From: Ignavibacteriota bacterium | GTDB lineage: Bacteria > Bacteroidota > Ignavibacteria > UBA10030 > SZUA-254 | NCBI GenBank assembly: GCA_016212665.1 | Contig: JACREZ010000019.1 | Coordinates: 1-64,000 of the forward strand | Direction: 5' to 3' | DNA: 64,000 bases | Part shown: positions 43,571-52,926 of the stretch, in pieces | Numbering within the stretch: position 1 is the first letter of the stretch | How the letters are laid out: every line of letters starts with the position of its first letter | Program-made: the position numbers and the translations under genes | Notes under the pieces: generated by a model | Told to the model about the DNA's origin: nothing | Database searches by the model: none | Seen by the model: only the letters and a program-made list of their open reading frames with translations

Positions 43571-44347
43571 ATGCGTCATGAATCATGGTTTGAACGGGAA
43601 ATAGCCGATTTACAAATTAATATTCCTCAAGTGAGTCAACAAGATGAACAGGAGTTGAAATCTCAAGTTTCTCAAATACCCTTAGTTAAAGTTCCAGCTG
43701 ATAGTTTTAAGGGAGGATACCAACGGTTCCGTATTCGTAAAGATTTCCAGGAATCATATTACAGGGTTTATAGAACAGTGAAAGCATTGGGTGGAATACT
43801 TACTTCAAGCGGCAGTTTACGAGACCTGACAGCGACTGCTTCTCAGGGACGCAGTTCAACGAGTCTGCATTATCTCGGCAGAGCCATAGATTTATATCTC
43901 TACTCCGGAATGCAAAGCATCAACGATCCCTATGTCATTCATAATGACGGGGGTAATGACAAACATCCTCTGTGGAAAGTCTATTGTCGAAGCATGAACC
44001 CTATTCCGACAGATAATTTATATAATTCAGCGCTCATAAAAGAGATAGAACTCGAAGTTTGTCTCTGGAAAAAAGATATAGGTTATGAACGAAAAAAAGT
44101 CTATGGTCGCTTCTTCGACCTCTCCGATATTTTTCTTTCTCAAGGTTGGAAACGTATCCCAGCGCGTCAGGCATGGAAATCAAATTATGCGAGTGTTGAA
44201 TGGTGGCACTTCCAGAATGAATCGTGGCTAATCGAAGACCAGACAACCTTTGGCGATGAATTAAAGAAAATCTGGAAGTTGGCAGATGTTCAAAAGAGTA
44301 GTCTTCCTTTGAATGCCATCTGGCGAAAAGGAGCGTTTAGAAAATAA
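43571..44347 (+). CDS. M15-type (VanY/D-Ala-D-Ala) peptidase-like protein
   Basis: A 258-residue protein. SSTSLHYLGRAIDLYL (about residues 97-112) and YASVEWWHFQNE (about 207-218) fit the two zinc-binding motifs of peptidase family M15, SxHxxGxAxD and ExxWH, so it probably cleaves D-Ala-containing peptides in peptidoglycan or a similar bond. There is no signal peptide, unusual for a wall enzyme, so it would need another export route or release by lysis, as for toxins or phage-like endolysins. Insert YLYSGMQSINDPYVIHNDGGNDKHPL between the motifs is long. Last gene of the cassette. Confidence 0.8.
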   Translation: MRHESWFEREIADLQINIPQVSQQDEQELKSQVSQIPLVKVPADSFKGGYQRFRIRKDFQESYYRVYRTVKALGGILTSSGSLRDLTATASQGRSSTSLHYLGRAIDLYLYSGMQSINDPYVIHNDGGNDKHPLWKVYCRSMNPIPTDNLYNSALIKEIELEVCLWKKDIGYERKKVYGRFFDLSDIFLSQGWKRIPARQAWKSNYASVEWWHFQNESWLIEDQTTFGDELKKIWKLADVQKSSLPLNAIWRKGAFRK

Positions 44348-44453
44348 AATTAAGTAGAATATTATCAGATTCAAAGGGATGGAACAATCTACGCGCGAAA
44401 ACAAATTATAAACACCCAAATACCAACACACAAAAATTACGGAGAAAACCTCA

Positions 44454-45701
44454 ATGAAAACCTTCTTTACTCTTATTACATTTATCCTTTTCTTCGGCAT
44501 CCTGAATGCTCAGGTTCCGAAGAAAATTACCTATCAAGGAACGCTTGCGTATCTCAATACACAGGGCAAAATGAAGCCGGTCAAGGCGACAACTGCCACG
44601 ACAAGCTATAACGTGCGGTTTAACTTCTATGATGCTTCTACTTCCGGGACATTGATGTATCAATACCCTTCTCCGAGTACAGGGAAGTCTGTAAAGACGG
44701 ATAAGAACGGCTTGTACACGATAATACTTGGAGAAAACGGAACAGCGCTTGGTGATTTCGATTTGTCTCAATTTACTATTCCACTCTGGGTTCAGGTGAC
44801 AATACTTTCAGGACCGGAAACAAAAATTAGTTATCCATACACCGTACCGGGTAGAGTGCAACTGACAACAGTTCCGTACGCCGCCGTAGCATCCGACCTC
44901 AGTTCCACAGCGAATGTAAGTATTACCTCTTTATATGCTACACAGGGGATAAAGGCGTCCAACGAAGATCCCAATGGTGATGGTTTGCTGGGAGAATCTC
45001 AGTCCGCTGCTGGTGTTGTAGGACATGGACTCAGCGTAAACGCGACCGGGGTGTTCGGCTATGCTGATAACGAAGGTGTCGGAGTGGTTGGATATAGTTG
45101 GGATAACATTGGGGTTAATGGTTTTAGTCATGATTCTTATGCTGGCTATTTTTTTGGAGATGTCTTCATCACCGGAACATTAAACGGGCATACCCCTCTC
45201 TTGATAGACCATCCCTTGGATCCTGCCAACCAAACACTCACACATTCATTTGTCGAAAGTTCTGAAATGATGAATGTGTACAATGGGAATGTTTTGTTAG
45301 ACGCTTCCGGAAGCGCGATCGTCACGATGCCAGATTGGTTCGAGTTACTCAACACAGATTTCCGTTATCAGCTTACTTCTCTCGGCGCTCCGGGTCCGAA
45401 TCTCTATATAGCAGAAGAAATTACTAAAAATACGTTTAAGATTGCAGGAGGAACTCCCGGTGGTAAAGTCTCATGGCAGGTAACCGGTGTACGAAATGAC
45501 CCGTATGCCCGGGCGCATCCAGCACAGGTAGAACAGATAAAGAACGATCGTGAACGCGGGAAATATTACTCCCCGGAACTGTATAACCAACCGGAAGAAA
45601 AGAAGATTGAAGCGATCCCCCATTCAATCAAAACCATGATCGAACAAGAAGAAAGATTCCGGATATCGCAGTCGACTTACAAGCAATCAGACAAACATTA
45701 A
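44454..45701 (+). CDS. Secreted tail-fibre-like surface protein
   Basis: A 415-residue exported protein with signal peptide FFTLITFILFFGILNAQ and GGAGAA before the ATG. The first domain (PKKITYQGTLAYL...VRFNFYDAS...NGLYTIILGE) is a beta domain often found at the start of Bacteroidota surface proteins. Short repeats follow at about 185-235 (GVVGHGLSVNATGVFGYADNEGVGVVGY), of fibre type. The C-terminal module MPDWFELLNTDFRYQLTSLGAPG...VSWQVTGVRNDPYARAHP is one I associate with secreted proteins of many phyla. No type IX signal, but the next gene carries one. Function unknown; adhesion or structural role likely. Confidence 0.8.
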   Translation: MKTFFTLITFILFFGILNAQVPKKITYQGTLAYLNTQGKMKPVKATTATTSYNVRFNFYDASTSGTLMYQYPSPSTGKSVKTDKNGLYTIILGENGTALGDFDLSQFTIPLWVQVTILSGPETKISYPYTVPGRVQLTTVPYAAVASDLSSTANVSITSLYATQGIKASNEDPNGDGLLGESQSAAGVVGHGLSVNATGVFGYADNEGVGVVGYSWDNIGVNGFSHDSYAGYFFGDVFITGTLNGHTPLLIDHPLDPANQTLTHSFVESSEMMNVYNGNVLLDASGSAIVTMPDWFELLNTDFRYQLTSLGAPGPNLYIAEEITKNTFKIAGGTPGGKVSWQVTGVRNDPYARAHPAQVEQIKNDRERGKYYSPELYNQPEEKKIEAIPHSIKTMIEQEERFRISQSTYKQSDKH

Positions 45702-45725
45702 TTGAACGAGAAAGGAAAGAACGCT

Positions 45726-46262
45726 ATGAAGTTCTATCAGATTTTTGCTTTTACGATGATAATGCTTATCAACGTTGCATTCAGTCAAGAACAACCACAA
45801 TCGCTACCGGATGTTGTGTCGGAAGAAGAAGCGGAATTTTCAGAAACGGGTATGTACGATGATGAAGAGACCACGATTCCTTTCTTCACCGGAACAACAG
45901 AACCATTCGGGCGCGTGCTGATTGCCGCGACTTCCCCTACTTTGGTATCAGTTGTTGAAGATGAAGGAACAGAAGAGTCAACCGAATCGGTGAAGCCAGT
46001 TGTGTTTGCCTTGTATGAGAATTATCCCAATCCGTTCAATCCCTCAACCGTTATTCGTTATCAGTTACCTGTTACAAGTTTGGTAACACTGAAAGTGTAC
46101 AACGCGCTTGGTCAAGAAGTGGTAACACTCATCGAAGAACTACAGGAGGCAGGCTTCCATTCTGTTGATTTCGATGCAACGAATCTTGGTAGTGGAATAT
46201 ATGTGTATCGTTTGCAAGCCGGAACGTTCGCTGACCAAAAGAAGATGATTCTGGTCAAATAG
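45726..46262 (+). CDS. Small type IX secretion cargo protein
   Basis: A 178-residue protein beginning at ATG 45726 after AAAGGAAAG. Signal peptide FYQIFAFTMIMLINVAFS, then only about 75 acidic low-complexity residues, and the sorting domain ENYPNPFNPST...VTLKVYNALGQEVVTLIEE...GSGIYVYRLQAGTF...KKMILVK. So most of the protein is the secretion signal and little is left as cargo. It may work as a small surface anchor for its neighbour, the 44454-45701 protein, 24 bases upstream. An inactivated, shortened cargo gene is the alternative. Confidence 0.85.
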   Translation: MKFYQIFAFTMIMLINVAFSQEQPQSLPDVVSEEEAEFSETGMYDDEETTIPFFTGTTEPFGRVLIAATSPTLVSVVEDEGTEESTESVKPVVFALYENYPNPFNPSTVIRYQLPVTSLVTLKVYNALGQEVVTLIEELQEAGFHSVDFDATNLGSGIYVYRLQAGTFADQKKMILVK

Positions 46263-46263
46263 T

Positions 46264-46377
46264 GAAAATATGAACCATGGAGTTGTGGAGTAATTGAGCG
46301 TCATGCACCGCTTCATTACTCCAACAATCCAAAACTCCATCATTCTAATATTCCACCCCTCCATTATTCCAACGAGG
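46264..46377. repeat. Heptad-phased repeat, copy 7 (convergent gap)
   Basis: Units CTCCAAC, AATCCAA, AACTCCA, TCATTCT, AATATTC, CATTATT on the right and the inverse theme TGGAGTT, GTGGAGT on the left. Lies exactly between two converging genes and could act as a two-way terminator. Confidence 0.75.
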
Positions 46378-49300
46378 TTATTCCATCTTCCACTCCGGCA
46401 ATCTTCCCGGAGTGTACGGCGCACCGATTGTTTCAAGCGCTTTTTCCAGATTTGCTACATCGACCTTGATGAGTGTTTGAAGTTTCTGAAGTTCTTCGGC
46501 GAATTCATTTCCTGCAATTGTATAAGCATCTCTATGTGTCTGTGTCGGCGGGGAAGTGGACATCCGCTCATCATCAACAATGCGATTGATTCGCTCGCTG
46601 ATGGATGGTGGAGAATTTTCATTTCGTGAACGAAGTGTTCCATCTCCCTGCAAGTTCCGCAGAATTGCTGTAAGTTGTGTTTCAATTGATAGCGCAGTCG
46701 GCATAAGGTTGTCTGTCGAAGCAGGAGTTTCCTGTATTGCTTTTTTGATGGAACCAAGCCGGGATTTCAATTCATTCGCAACCTGATTTGTTCCATACAA
46801 TGCACGTTGTAATCGGTTCACCTTTTGTTGGAACGCAACCAATAATGTTCGGTCATCGGCTTTCATGTTCTGCTGTTCATGAACATAGACGGAAAAAGTT
46901 TGTGGCTCACCGAGTTGTGTCATTACGCCTGCAACACGTTTATACAACGTTGCAGTAAATTGCCCCGGCATCACAAGCGGACCGCCCTCCGGTTCGTCGT
47001 CGCTACCGGGTGGCGGAGGAGATGAGAGCATCGGCAAGGGATAGCGCAAATCCCATGTAACGCGATTAATGCCTTTAGAATTTGCGGCAGGTAATCTGCG
47101 TACAATGTTTCCCTCTTTATCAGTAATGACCAAAATCATTGAAGGGGCTTCTTCCGTATCTTCCGCGCGAAGTTCTTCCCACGTCGGATATTTCACCGGC
47201 TGTTTACTTTTCTCCGCTTCTTTTTCTGCTTCCTGTCTGATTTCCTTTTTCGTCTTCAACGCGTCTTTCAAAAAGTATGTGAACGTCGCACCGAACGCGG
47301 GATTCGAAGCAGTGTAATACGATTCGCCCTGCGTTGCCTTTTTCGAGCCGCCAAGCGGATAGGCGAGGATGTACATCATCGCATCTTTCACAGCGAATGT
47401 TTTTGCTTCCTGATTCAAATCTTCCGTCTTGAGTGTTCTCAACGGCGTGTAATTATCAAGCACATAAAATCCGCGCCCGAACGTTGCAAGCACCAAATCA
47501 TTTTCCCGCTTCTGAATTGCGATGTCGCGCACGGCAATGGTCGGCAAACCGCTTTTCATTTGAATCCATTTCTTCCCGCCGTCAATCGTGAAGAACACAC
47601 CGTACTCCGTTCCGACAAACAACAGGTTTGCGTTCACATGGTCTTCCGCAATTGCAAGCACGGGTCCGGTTGTCGGGAGATTCGCTTTGATGGATTGCCA
47701 CGATTTTCCCGCATCGGTACTCTTCAAAATGTACGGAGCGAAGTCAGCATTTTTATGATTATCAAACGTAGCGTAGATTGTTTGAACATTATGCTGAGAG
47801 GTAAGAATACGCGTAACAAATGTTCTCTCCGGAACTTCAGGAAATTTTTCGTACTTCGTCCACGTTGCGCCATCGTTTTCCGTTACGTGAATTAATCCGT
47901 CATCCGTCCCGACCACTAACATTCCTTCTTTCAACGGAGACTCGGAAAGCGCGGTACAATTTCCGTACAACGATGTTGAAGCATTCTTCGCCACAGCATC
48001 AACGCCCCACACTTTTCCCATTACTTCGAGCGTGTTGCGGTCAATCTGTCGTGTCAAATCTCCGCTGACAGGTTTCCATGTGTCGCCTCTGTCATCGCTT
48101 TTGAAAAGTATGTTTGCGGCGAAATATAATCTTGTATGTTTGTGCGGGCTGATAATGAGCGGCGAATCCCAGTTCCATCGCAAGCCCGGTTCACCTTTTG
48201 CCGGTTGTGGTTGAATGCCGATTTCTTCTCCTGTGCGACGATCGTAACGGACGAGTCTGCCGTATTGACTTTCACTATAGACGATGTTCGGATCTTCCGG
48301 GTCAACACGTGATTGGAAACCATCGCCGCCGGTGGTGATGAACCAATCGGCGTTGGTAATTCCCGATGCGTTGCGCGTTCGTGATGGTCCGCCGAGTGTT
48401 GAGTTATCCTGTGTGCCTCCATAGATATAATAGAACGGTGATGAGTTATCAACGCAGACATCATAAAATTGTGTGATAGGCAGATTCGCTTTGTAGTTCC
48501 AGTTTTGCCCGCGGTCAAAACTTTCGTACAAGCCGCCGTCGCTCCCGACGATGTAGTGGTTTGTGTTCGTCGGGTTAATCCACATTGCATGATTATCCAC
48601 ATGCTTCGATTTTTCTCCGAGTCGTGTAAATGTTTTTCCTCCATCATCCGAAACTTGCAACAACACATCCATCGAATAGACGCGGTCAACATCTTTCGGG
48701 TCGCAGTAGATTGTTTGATAATATTGCGGACTGCCGGAAACATAGTCACTCCGTTTTTCCCAGTTGGCTCCGTGGTCGGTCGAACGGAACACGCCCCCTT
48801 TACGTTGCGCGGCTTCGATGATTGCGTAGAGAACGCGGTTATCAACCGGAGAAATCGCCAGACCGATTCTCCCCATATCAACGGAAGGCAAACCGTTTTT
48901 CAGTTTTGTCCATGTCGTTCCGCCGTCGGTGGATTTATGAATTGCAGAACCGGGTCCGCCGTTAATTAATGTCCATACATGCCGCCGCCGTTGATACGAA
49001 GAGGCATACATCACGTCGGAATTTTTCGGGTCGAACACGAGGTCGCTGACGCCTGTGTTTTCATCAACCGTAAGAATTGCTTTCCACGTTGTGCCGGCAT
49101 CCGTGCTTTTATACAGACCGCGGTCGCCGCCCGGTCCCCAGAGCGGACCTTGCGCCGCCGCGAAAATGATGTTGCTGTTTCGCGGGTCAACAAGAATGCG
49201 GGCGATGTGTTCCGATTTTTTCAATCCCAGATTTTTCCAAGATTTCCCTCCGTCTTCCGAGCGATAAATTCCATCGCCCCACGAGACGCTTCGTTGACTG

Positions 49301-49662
49301 TTGTTCTCTCCCGTTCCGACCCAGACAACGAGCGGGTTGTTTGGGTCGAGCGTAACGCAACCGATAGAGAACGAACCTTCGCCATCGAAGATGGGAGAGA
49401 AGGTTGTGCCTGCGTTTGTGGTTTTCCATACTCCACCCGATGCAACTCCGAGATAATAGTTCGAGTAATCATTCGGGTTGACTGCGATGGAAGAAATTCT
49501 TCCCGACATAAGCGCGGGTCCAATAGAACGGAACTTCAAGCCGCCGAATGTTTCCGAAGCGAGCGGGTCTTTTGGTTTCTCTTTTTCGTCCGGCGGTGAT
49601 GAGAGAGCAAAGAACGAAACGAGTGATAAGCAAATGAGAAGGAGGGAGAAGTGTTTTTTCAT
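46378..49662 (-). CDS. Exported Asp-box beta-propeller protein (VPS10/sortilin-like)
   Basis: A 1094-residue protein; AAGGAA is well placed before the ATG. Signal peptide HFSLLLICLSLVSFFALS. Residues 40-720 hold many Asp-box repeats (SxDxGxTW: STDGGTTW, SFDRGQNW, STDAGKSW, TIDGGKKW), forming two large propellers as in VPS10/sortilin and BNR sialidase-like proteins. Residues about 790-1094 are a non-propeller region with a beta domain and a helical tail. There is no type IX signal. Residues for sialidase catalysis are not evident. Homologous over its propellers to the 56969-60070 protein. Probably a periplasmic or surface binding protein. Confidence 0.9.
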   Translation of the reverse strand: MKKHFSLLLICLSLVSFFALSSPPDEKEKPKDPLASETFGGLKFRSIGPALMSGRISSIAVNPNDYSNYYLGVASGGVWKTTNAGTTFSPIFDGEGSFSIGCVTLDPNNPLVVWVGTGENNSQRSVSWGDGIYRSEDGGKSWKNLGLKKSEHIARILVDPRNSNIIFAAAQGPLWGPGGDRGLYKSTDAGTTWKAILTVDENTGVSDLVFDPKNSDVMYASSYQRRRHVWTLINGGPGSAIHKSTDGGTTWTKLKNGLPSVDMGRIGLAISPVDNRVLYAIIEAAQRKGGVFRSTDHGANWEKRSDYVSGSPQYYQTIYCDPKDVDRVYSMDVLLQVSDDGGKTFTRLGEKSKHVDNHAMWINPTNTNHYIVGSDGGLYESFDRGQNWNYKANLPITQFYDVCVDNSSPFYYIYGGTQDNSTLGGPSRTRNASGITNADWFITTGGDGFQSRVDPEDPNIVYSESQYGRLVRYDRRTGEEIGIQPQPAKGEPGLRWNWDSPLIISPHKHTRLYFAANILFKSDDRGDTWKPVSGDLTRQIDRNTLEVMGKVWGVDAVAKNASTSLYGNCTALSESPLKEGMLVVGTDDGLIHVTENDGATWTKYEKFPEVPERTFVTRILTSQHNVQTIYATFDNHKNADFAPYILKSTDAGKSWQSIKANLPTTGPVLAIAEDHVNANLLFVGTEYGVFFTIDGGKKWIQMKSGLPTIAVRDIAIQKRENDLVLATFGRGFYVLDNYTPLRTLKTEDLNQEAKTFAVKDAMMYILAYPLGGSKKATQGESYYTASNPAFGATFTYFLKDALKTKKEIRQEAEKEAEKSKQPVKYPTWEELRAEDTEEAPSMILVITDKEGNIVRRLPAANSKGINRVTWDLRYPLPMLSSPPPPGSDDEPEGGPLVMPGQFTATLYKRVAGVMTQLGEPQTFSVYVHEQQNMKADDRTLLVAFQQKVNRLQRALYGTNQVANELKSRLGSIKKAIQETPASTDNLMPTALSIETQLTAILRNLQGDGTLRSRNENSPPSISERINRIVDDERMSTSPPTQTHRDAYTIAGNEFAEELQKLQTLIKVDVANLEKALETIGAPYTPGRLPEWKME

Positions 49663-49751
49663 GACTGCAATTTCCTTGCGGATTATTATTGAGTGAGTTG
49701 AGTTAGATTCTTAGAGAAAAAGAACGGAGGGAATGTAACAATTCAAGGATT

Positions 49752-49805
49752 CTCCGCCAAAGGCGCCTGCCCGTCCGACAGGCGGGGATGAGCCTTCGGC
49801 TCAAA
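49752..49805. repeat. Cluster of short G+C-rich palindromes
   Basis: CGCCAAAGGCG, then GCCTG...CAGGC around CCCGTCCGA, then GAGCCTTCGGCTC followed by AAAAATT. The last is terminator-like on the plus strand. A related CCCGCCTTTGGCGGG lies inside the gene at 57344-57358, so these look like mobile palindromic units. The remaining bases of this 221-base gap are A+T-rich and featureless. Confidence 0.55.
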
Positions 49806-49883
49806 AATTAAAAATGAAAAAAGTGCATCAAACTTACTCCAATGCTCTTTTTACTCCTTGTACAATCGGGTTTTCGCTCCTGA

Positions 49884-51569
49884 CTATTTCATCAATGCCT
49901 TTGACCTGAGTGCAGAAGTAATGACCAATTGTCCCTCCTGACTCGACTTCACCCAATATCCTTTTCCGGGTTCAAGAACTGTGCTCGAAGCGTAGCCGAC
50001 GTTGTATCCGAAAAATCCTGATGAAAGAATTTCCGGAGGAATTGTTTCAAGAGAACTTGTTGTAACGGATGTTCCGATAGTTCCGATGAGATTCCATCCG
50101 GCTACAACATTAATGGTGTCGGCAGTAAGAATACTGTCGCCGAGAGAAAGTACCTGTGAACTATCGAATTTCACCCAGTAACCTTTGCCGTTTACCAGTG
50201 TGTCGTTTTGTTCGTATCCGTTATTGAAGGAGAATGCTGCAGACGTGGCAGTCGGAAAGAGGAGAGACGTTGAATAATCATTGACGAACGACGGAACGGA
50301 AATAATATTCCATTCACTGTTGACGTGAAATTGTCCGGGGAGAAGTGAATCATCTACTGCATTGATGGTGAGAGTGATGGCTCCCGTATCCCAAACAGTC
50401 GCGGCATTCACTGTAAATTGGAAATTGTCAGTACCGGAATAATTTGCCTCCGGGTGATACGTTACTGAAGGAAGTGTGCCAGTCAATGTTCCATGATTTG
50501 GAGAGTCAATGACTGCGAATGTCATCGTGAGACCGCCGCTCGCCTGCCCGGAAAGAGAAAACGAAACGGAGGCATCTTCATCCAGCATGAATGAGGAATC
50601 GTATGCCACAACTCCGCGAAACGTTTGCACCGCTTCTGAAATTGTAACATGCCCGCCGCCGGGTCCGGTATTTCCTGCAATGACAACTCCGTAGAATGAA
50701 GAACCGAGAAAGTACGGGTATTCCGTGTTTCCTGCCGAGTCGAGTGTTGCATAATACGCGTACGTTCCTTCGGGATACTCCGGCGTGACGGCAAAGCGTC
50801 CGTTGTATTCGTCTAAGTGTCCCAAGCCAGAGACGTATTCAAAATCCTCCACGTAATAACCGAGCGGATATGTCGCCGAGACATTCGGTCCCGGTTGAGA
50901 TGCCGTTGAACCATCCGGCAGAGTCGTTCTCGTGGTGATGTTTCGTTTGCGGTAACTTGTTCGTACGCGGGTGATTCCGCCAGAGCCATCGGTGTTTGCA
51001 AATGCGTATGCGCCGTAAATCGGGAAGCCATCGAACGCGTAGCCGATGACAGGCGAATGTTCACTGCCCGATGCTGTGTATAAACATGGCGGGTTTTGGT
51101 GGTGATGATATTCTCCCTGCTGTTGCGGATGGCCGAGACAATTATCCATCGAAGGTCCTTCCACAACAACTGCATTCTGATGCCAGACATTTTGATTGTT
51201 GTATGACATCGCATCTTTTGGATTGAACAATGCAACGCCGTTCACCAGCACGGCAATATGTCCGAGCGGTGTTGCGGTTTTTGTTCCTGAATTGACTTGC
51301 GGTGAGCGTGCAATCTTAAACACGAAATTTTGATTAGATGCCTGATTCGGATTGCCGGGCCAAGGACCGATGGTGTACGCCGGAATTCCCGAACAGGAAA
51401 CATACACATAGTCGTTGGAATATTTCACGGATTGAACATTCGCCGGCAAACTATTGTAACCGGTCGCGCCCGTTAGATTCAAATACCACGAAGTGACATC
51501 AGGCGTAATGCTTTGTGAAAAGCAGCGTGAAGAAAAAAGAAGAAGAACACAAAGAACAAATTTTTTCAT
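49884..51569 (-). CDS. YHYH-domain secreted protein with C-terminal repeat module
   Basis: A 561-residue exported protein; ATG at 51569 (complement) gives signal peptide KKFVLCVLLLFSSRCFS. The GEYHHHQNPPCLY segment near residue 155 is the YHYH motif and the surrounding SPVIGYAFDGFPIYG is typical of that family, function unknown. A cadherin-like/tandem beta domain follows (about 330-405). The last 150 residues repeat a WNLIGT...GKGYWVK module twice, also present in the 56969-60070 protein. The protein ends ALRSKALMK without a type IX motif. Histidine-rich surface suggests metal binding. Confidence 0.85.
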   Translation of the reverse strand: MKKFVLCVLLLFSSRCFSQSITPDVTSWYLNLTGATGYNSLPANVQSVKYSNDYVYVSCSGIPAYTIGPWPGNPNQASNQNFVFKIARSPQVNSGTKTATPLGHIAVLVNGVALFNPKDAMSYNNQNVWHQNAVVVEGPSMDNCLGHPQQQGEYHHHQNPPCLYTASGSEHSPVIGYAFDGFPIYGAYAFANTDGSGGITRVRTSYRKRNITTRTTLPDGSTASQPGPNVSATYPLGYYVEDFEYVSGLGHLDEYNGRFAVTPEYPEGTYAYYATLDSAGNTEYPYFLGSSFYGVVIAGNTGPGGGHVTISEAVQTFRGVVAYDSSFMLDEDASVSFSLSGQASGGLTMTFAVIDSPNHGTLTGTLPSVTYHPEANYSGTDNFQFTVNAATVWDTGAITLTINAVDDSLLPGQFHVNSEWNIISVPSFVNDYSTSLLFPTATSAAFSFNNGYEQNDTLVNGKGYWVKFDSSQVLSLGDSILTADTINVVAGWNLIGTIGTSVTTSSLETIPPEILSSGFFGYNVGYASSTVLEPGKGYWVKSSQEGQLVITSALRSKALMK

Positions 51570-51809
51570 AATGAAGAACAATGATTGATGATGGAAACGG
51601 ATGAATATAGAAAAAAAGTTGAGAATTCCCTTTAAACATACCTTTTATTGTAATGTTACAGCGTGATGATATTAAATCTTTCGCTTTGCATCAACTCTCT
51701 CCATAAGTCGGAAATAAATATTTTTATGAATAACTAATGTTTCTCATTTTTCAAGTACAATTTGATTATTAATATTTTTATCGCTACTCTGTAAAAAAAA
51801 CAATTTGCT

Positions 51810-52838
51810 TTGGAAACAATCTATAATCTAATTAAACTCAACAAACTGATTCGAAGCCACAGAATAAAGTTCAGTTCTGTTTTACTGGCCCACCATCTTA
51901 AGCTCCGCCATTTGTTTCTTCGTTTTGATCCGGTGATGGCATGCAACCTTCGATGCACGATGTGCTATTTTAGTAACGATGAATACCGTACGCAAATCAA
52001 AGGTGTTTTTACTGAATCTGAAATAGAACGGATTGCATCATTGTTTTTTTCTAAAACTGTTCAGCTTGTTATTGGGTGTGGCACTGAACCTACGTTATAT
52101 AAACACTATCCTAACCTTGTTGCTATTGGTAGAGAGTATCACGTACCATTTATTGGCTTTACTACAAACGGTCAACTACTTAATGCTAATGCTATTGAAC
52201 AATTCATCAAACATAAACTTGATGAACTTACAATTTCTATCCACGGAGTGAAGAAAGATACATACGAACAGTTTATGGTTCATTCCTCTTTCGAGACACT
52301 TCAAAATGTTCTTGCACTCATTGATGAAATTAAAAGAAAACACGATTCAATGTTACCACATCTGCGCATTAACTACACTGTCAACTCAGATAACATTTTC
52401 GAACTTTCCGATTTTTTTTCTGTTTTCGGTCAATACAATATCAAAACCCTTCAAATACGACCAATCATAGATTTTGTCGGTTTGTACCGTACTCTTTTAC
52501 AACCCAAGCATATTCAGAAATACAACGCGATAATAAATAAATTAGCTGGTGAGTGTAAGCGGAAGACAATAACGTTTCTGGCAAATACTGTTGACCCAGC
52601 ATACAGTAATACAAACTACTCCAGTGTAATTTTACAAGCAGTACGACGACATATTACACCGCAAATAGTCTGGCAGTCAGACTTTGATTGGAAAAATGAG
52701 ACATATGAAGAATATTGCAAACGGACTCATTACAGCAAACACCTCCTGAACCTCATTTTTTCCAATATTGATGAAGTGCGTAAATACAATGCGGGCCATT
52801 GGGGAGAACATTCAGTCAAATATGATGTTATCAGATAA
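51810..52838 (+). CDS. Radical SAM protein
   Basis: A 342-residue protein with ACNLRCTMCYF (about residues 45-55), the CxxxCxxC cluster motif of radical SAM enzymes, followed by GCGTEPTLYKHY and GFTTNGQLL, where the partial barrel binds SAM. It lacks a second Cys-rich SPASM cluster. The start is TTG 51810; no early ATG is present before the cluster motif and no ribosome site is clear. DNA is clearly more A+T-rich than the cytochrome genes, suggesting later acquisition. Substrate unknown: it is adjacent to surface-sugar-type membrane genes on the other strand. Confidence 0.85.
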   Translation: METIYNLIKLNKLIRSHRIKFSSVLLAHHLKLRHLFLRFDPVMACNLRCTMCYFSNDEYRTQIKGVFTESEIERIASLFFSKTVQLVIGCGTEPTLYKHYPNLVAIGREYHVPFIGFTTNGQLLNANAIEQFIKHKLDELTISIHGVKKDTYEQFMVHSSFETLQNVLALIDEIKRKHDSMLPHLRINYTVNSDNIFELSDFFSVFGQYNIKTLQIRPIIDFVGLYRTLLQPKHIQKYNAIINKLAGECKRKTITFLANTVDPAYSNTNYSSVILQAVRRHITPQIVWQSDFDWKNETYEEYCKRTHYSKHLLNLIFSNIDEVRKYNAGHWGEHSVKYDVIR

Positions 52839-52926
52839 CGTGATTTATTACTGAAAGTTTTTCTTCTACACGTCACTGCCATATGGCGTTCATAATGACA
52901 CCTTGTTCTATTACAATCAAACTATG

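Noticed and set aside
48054-49599. Frames of 200-275 codons inside the Asp-box protein gene
   Set aside because: They are other-frame readings of the Asp-box repeats, which share composition across frames.
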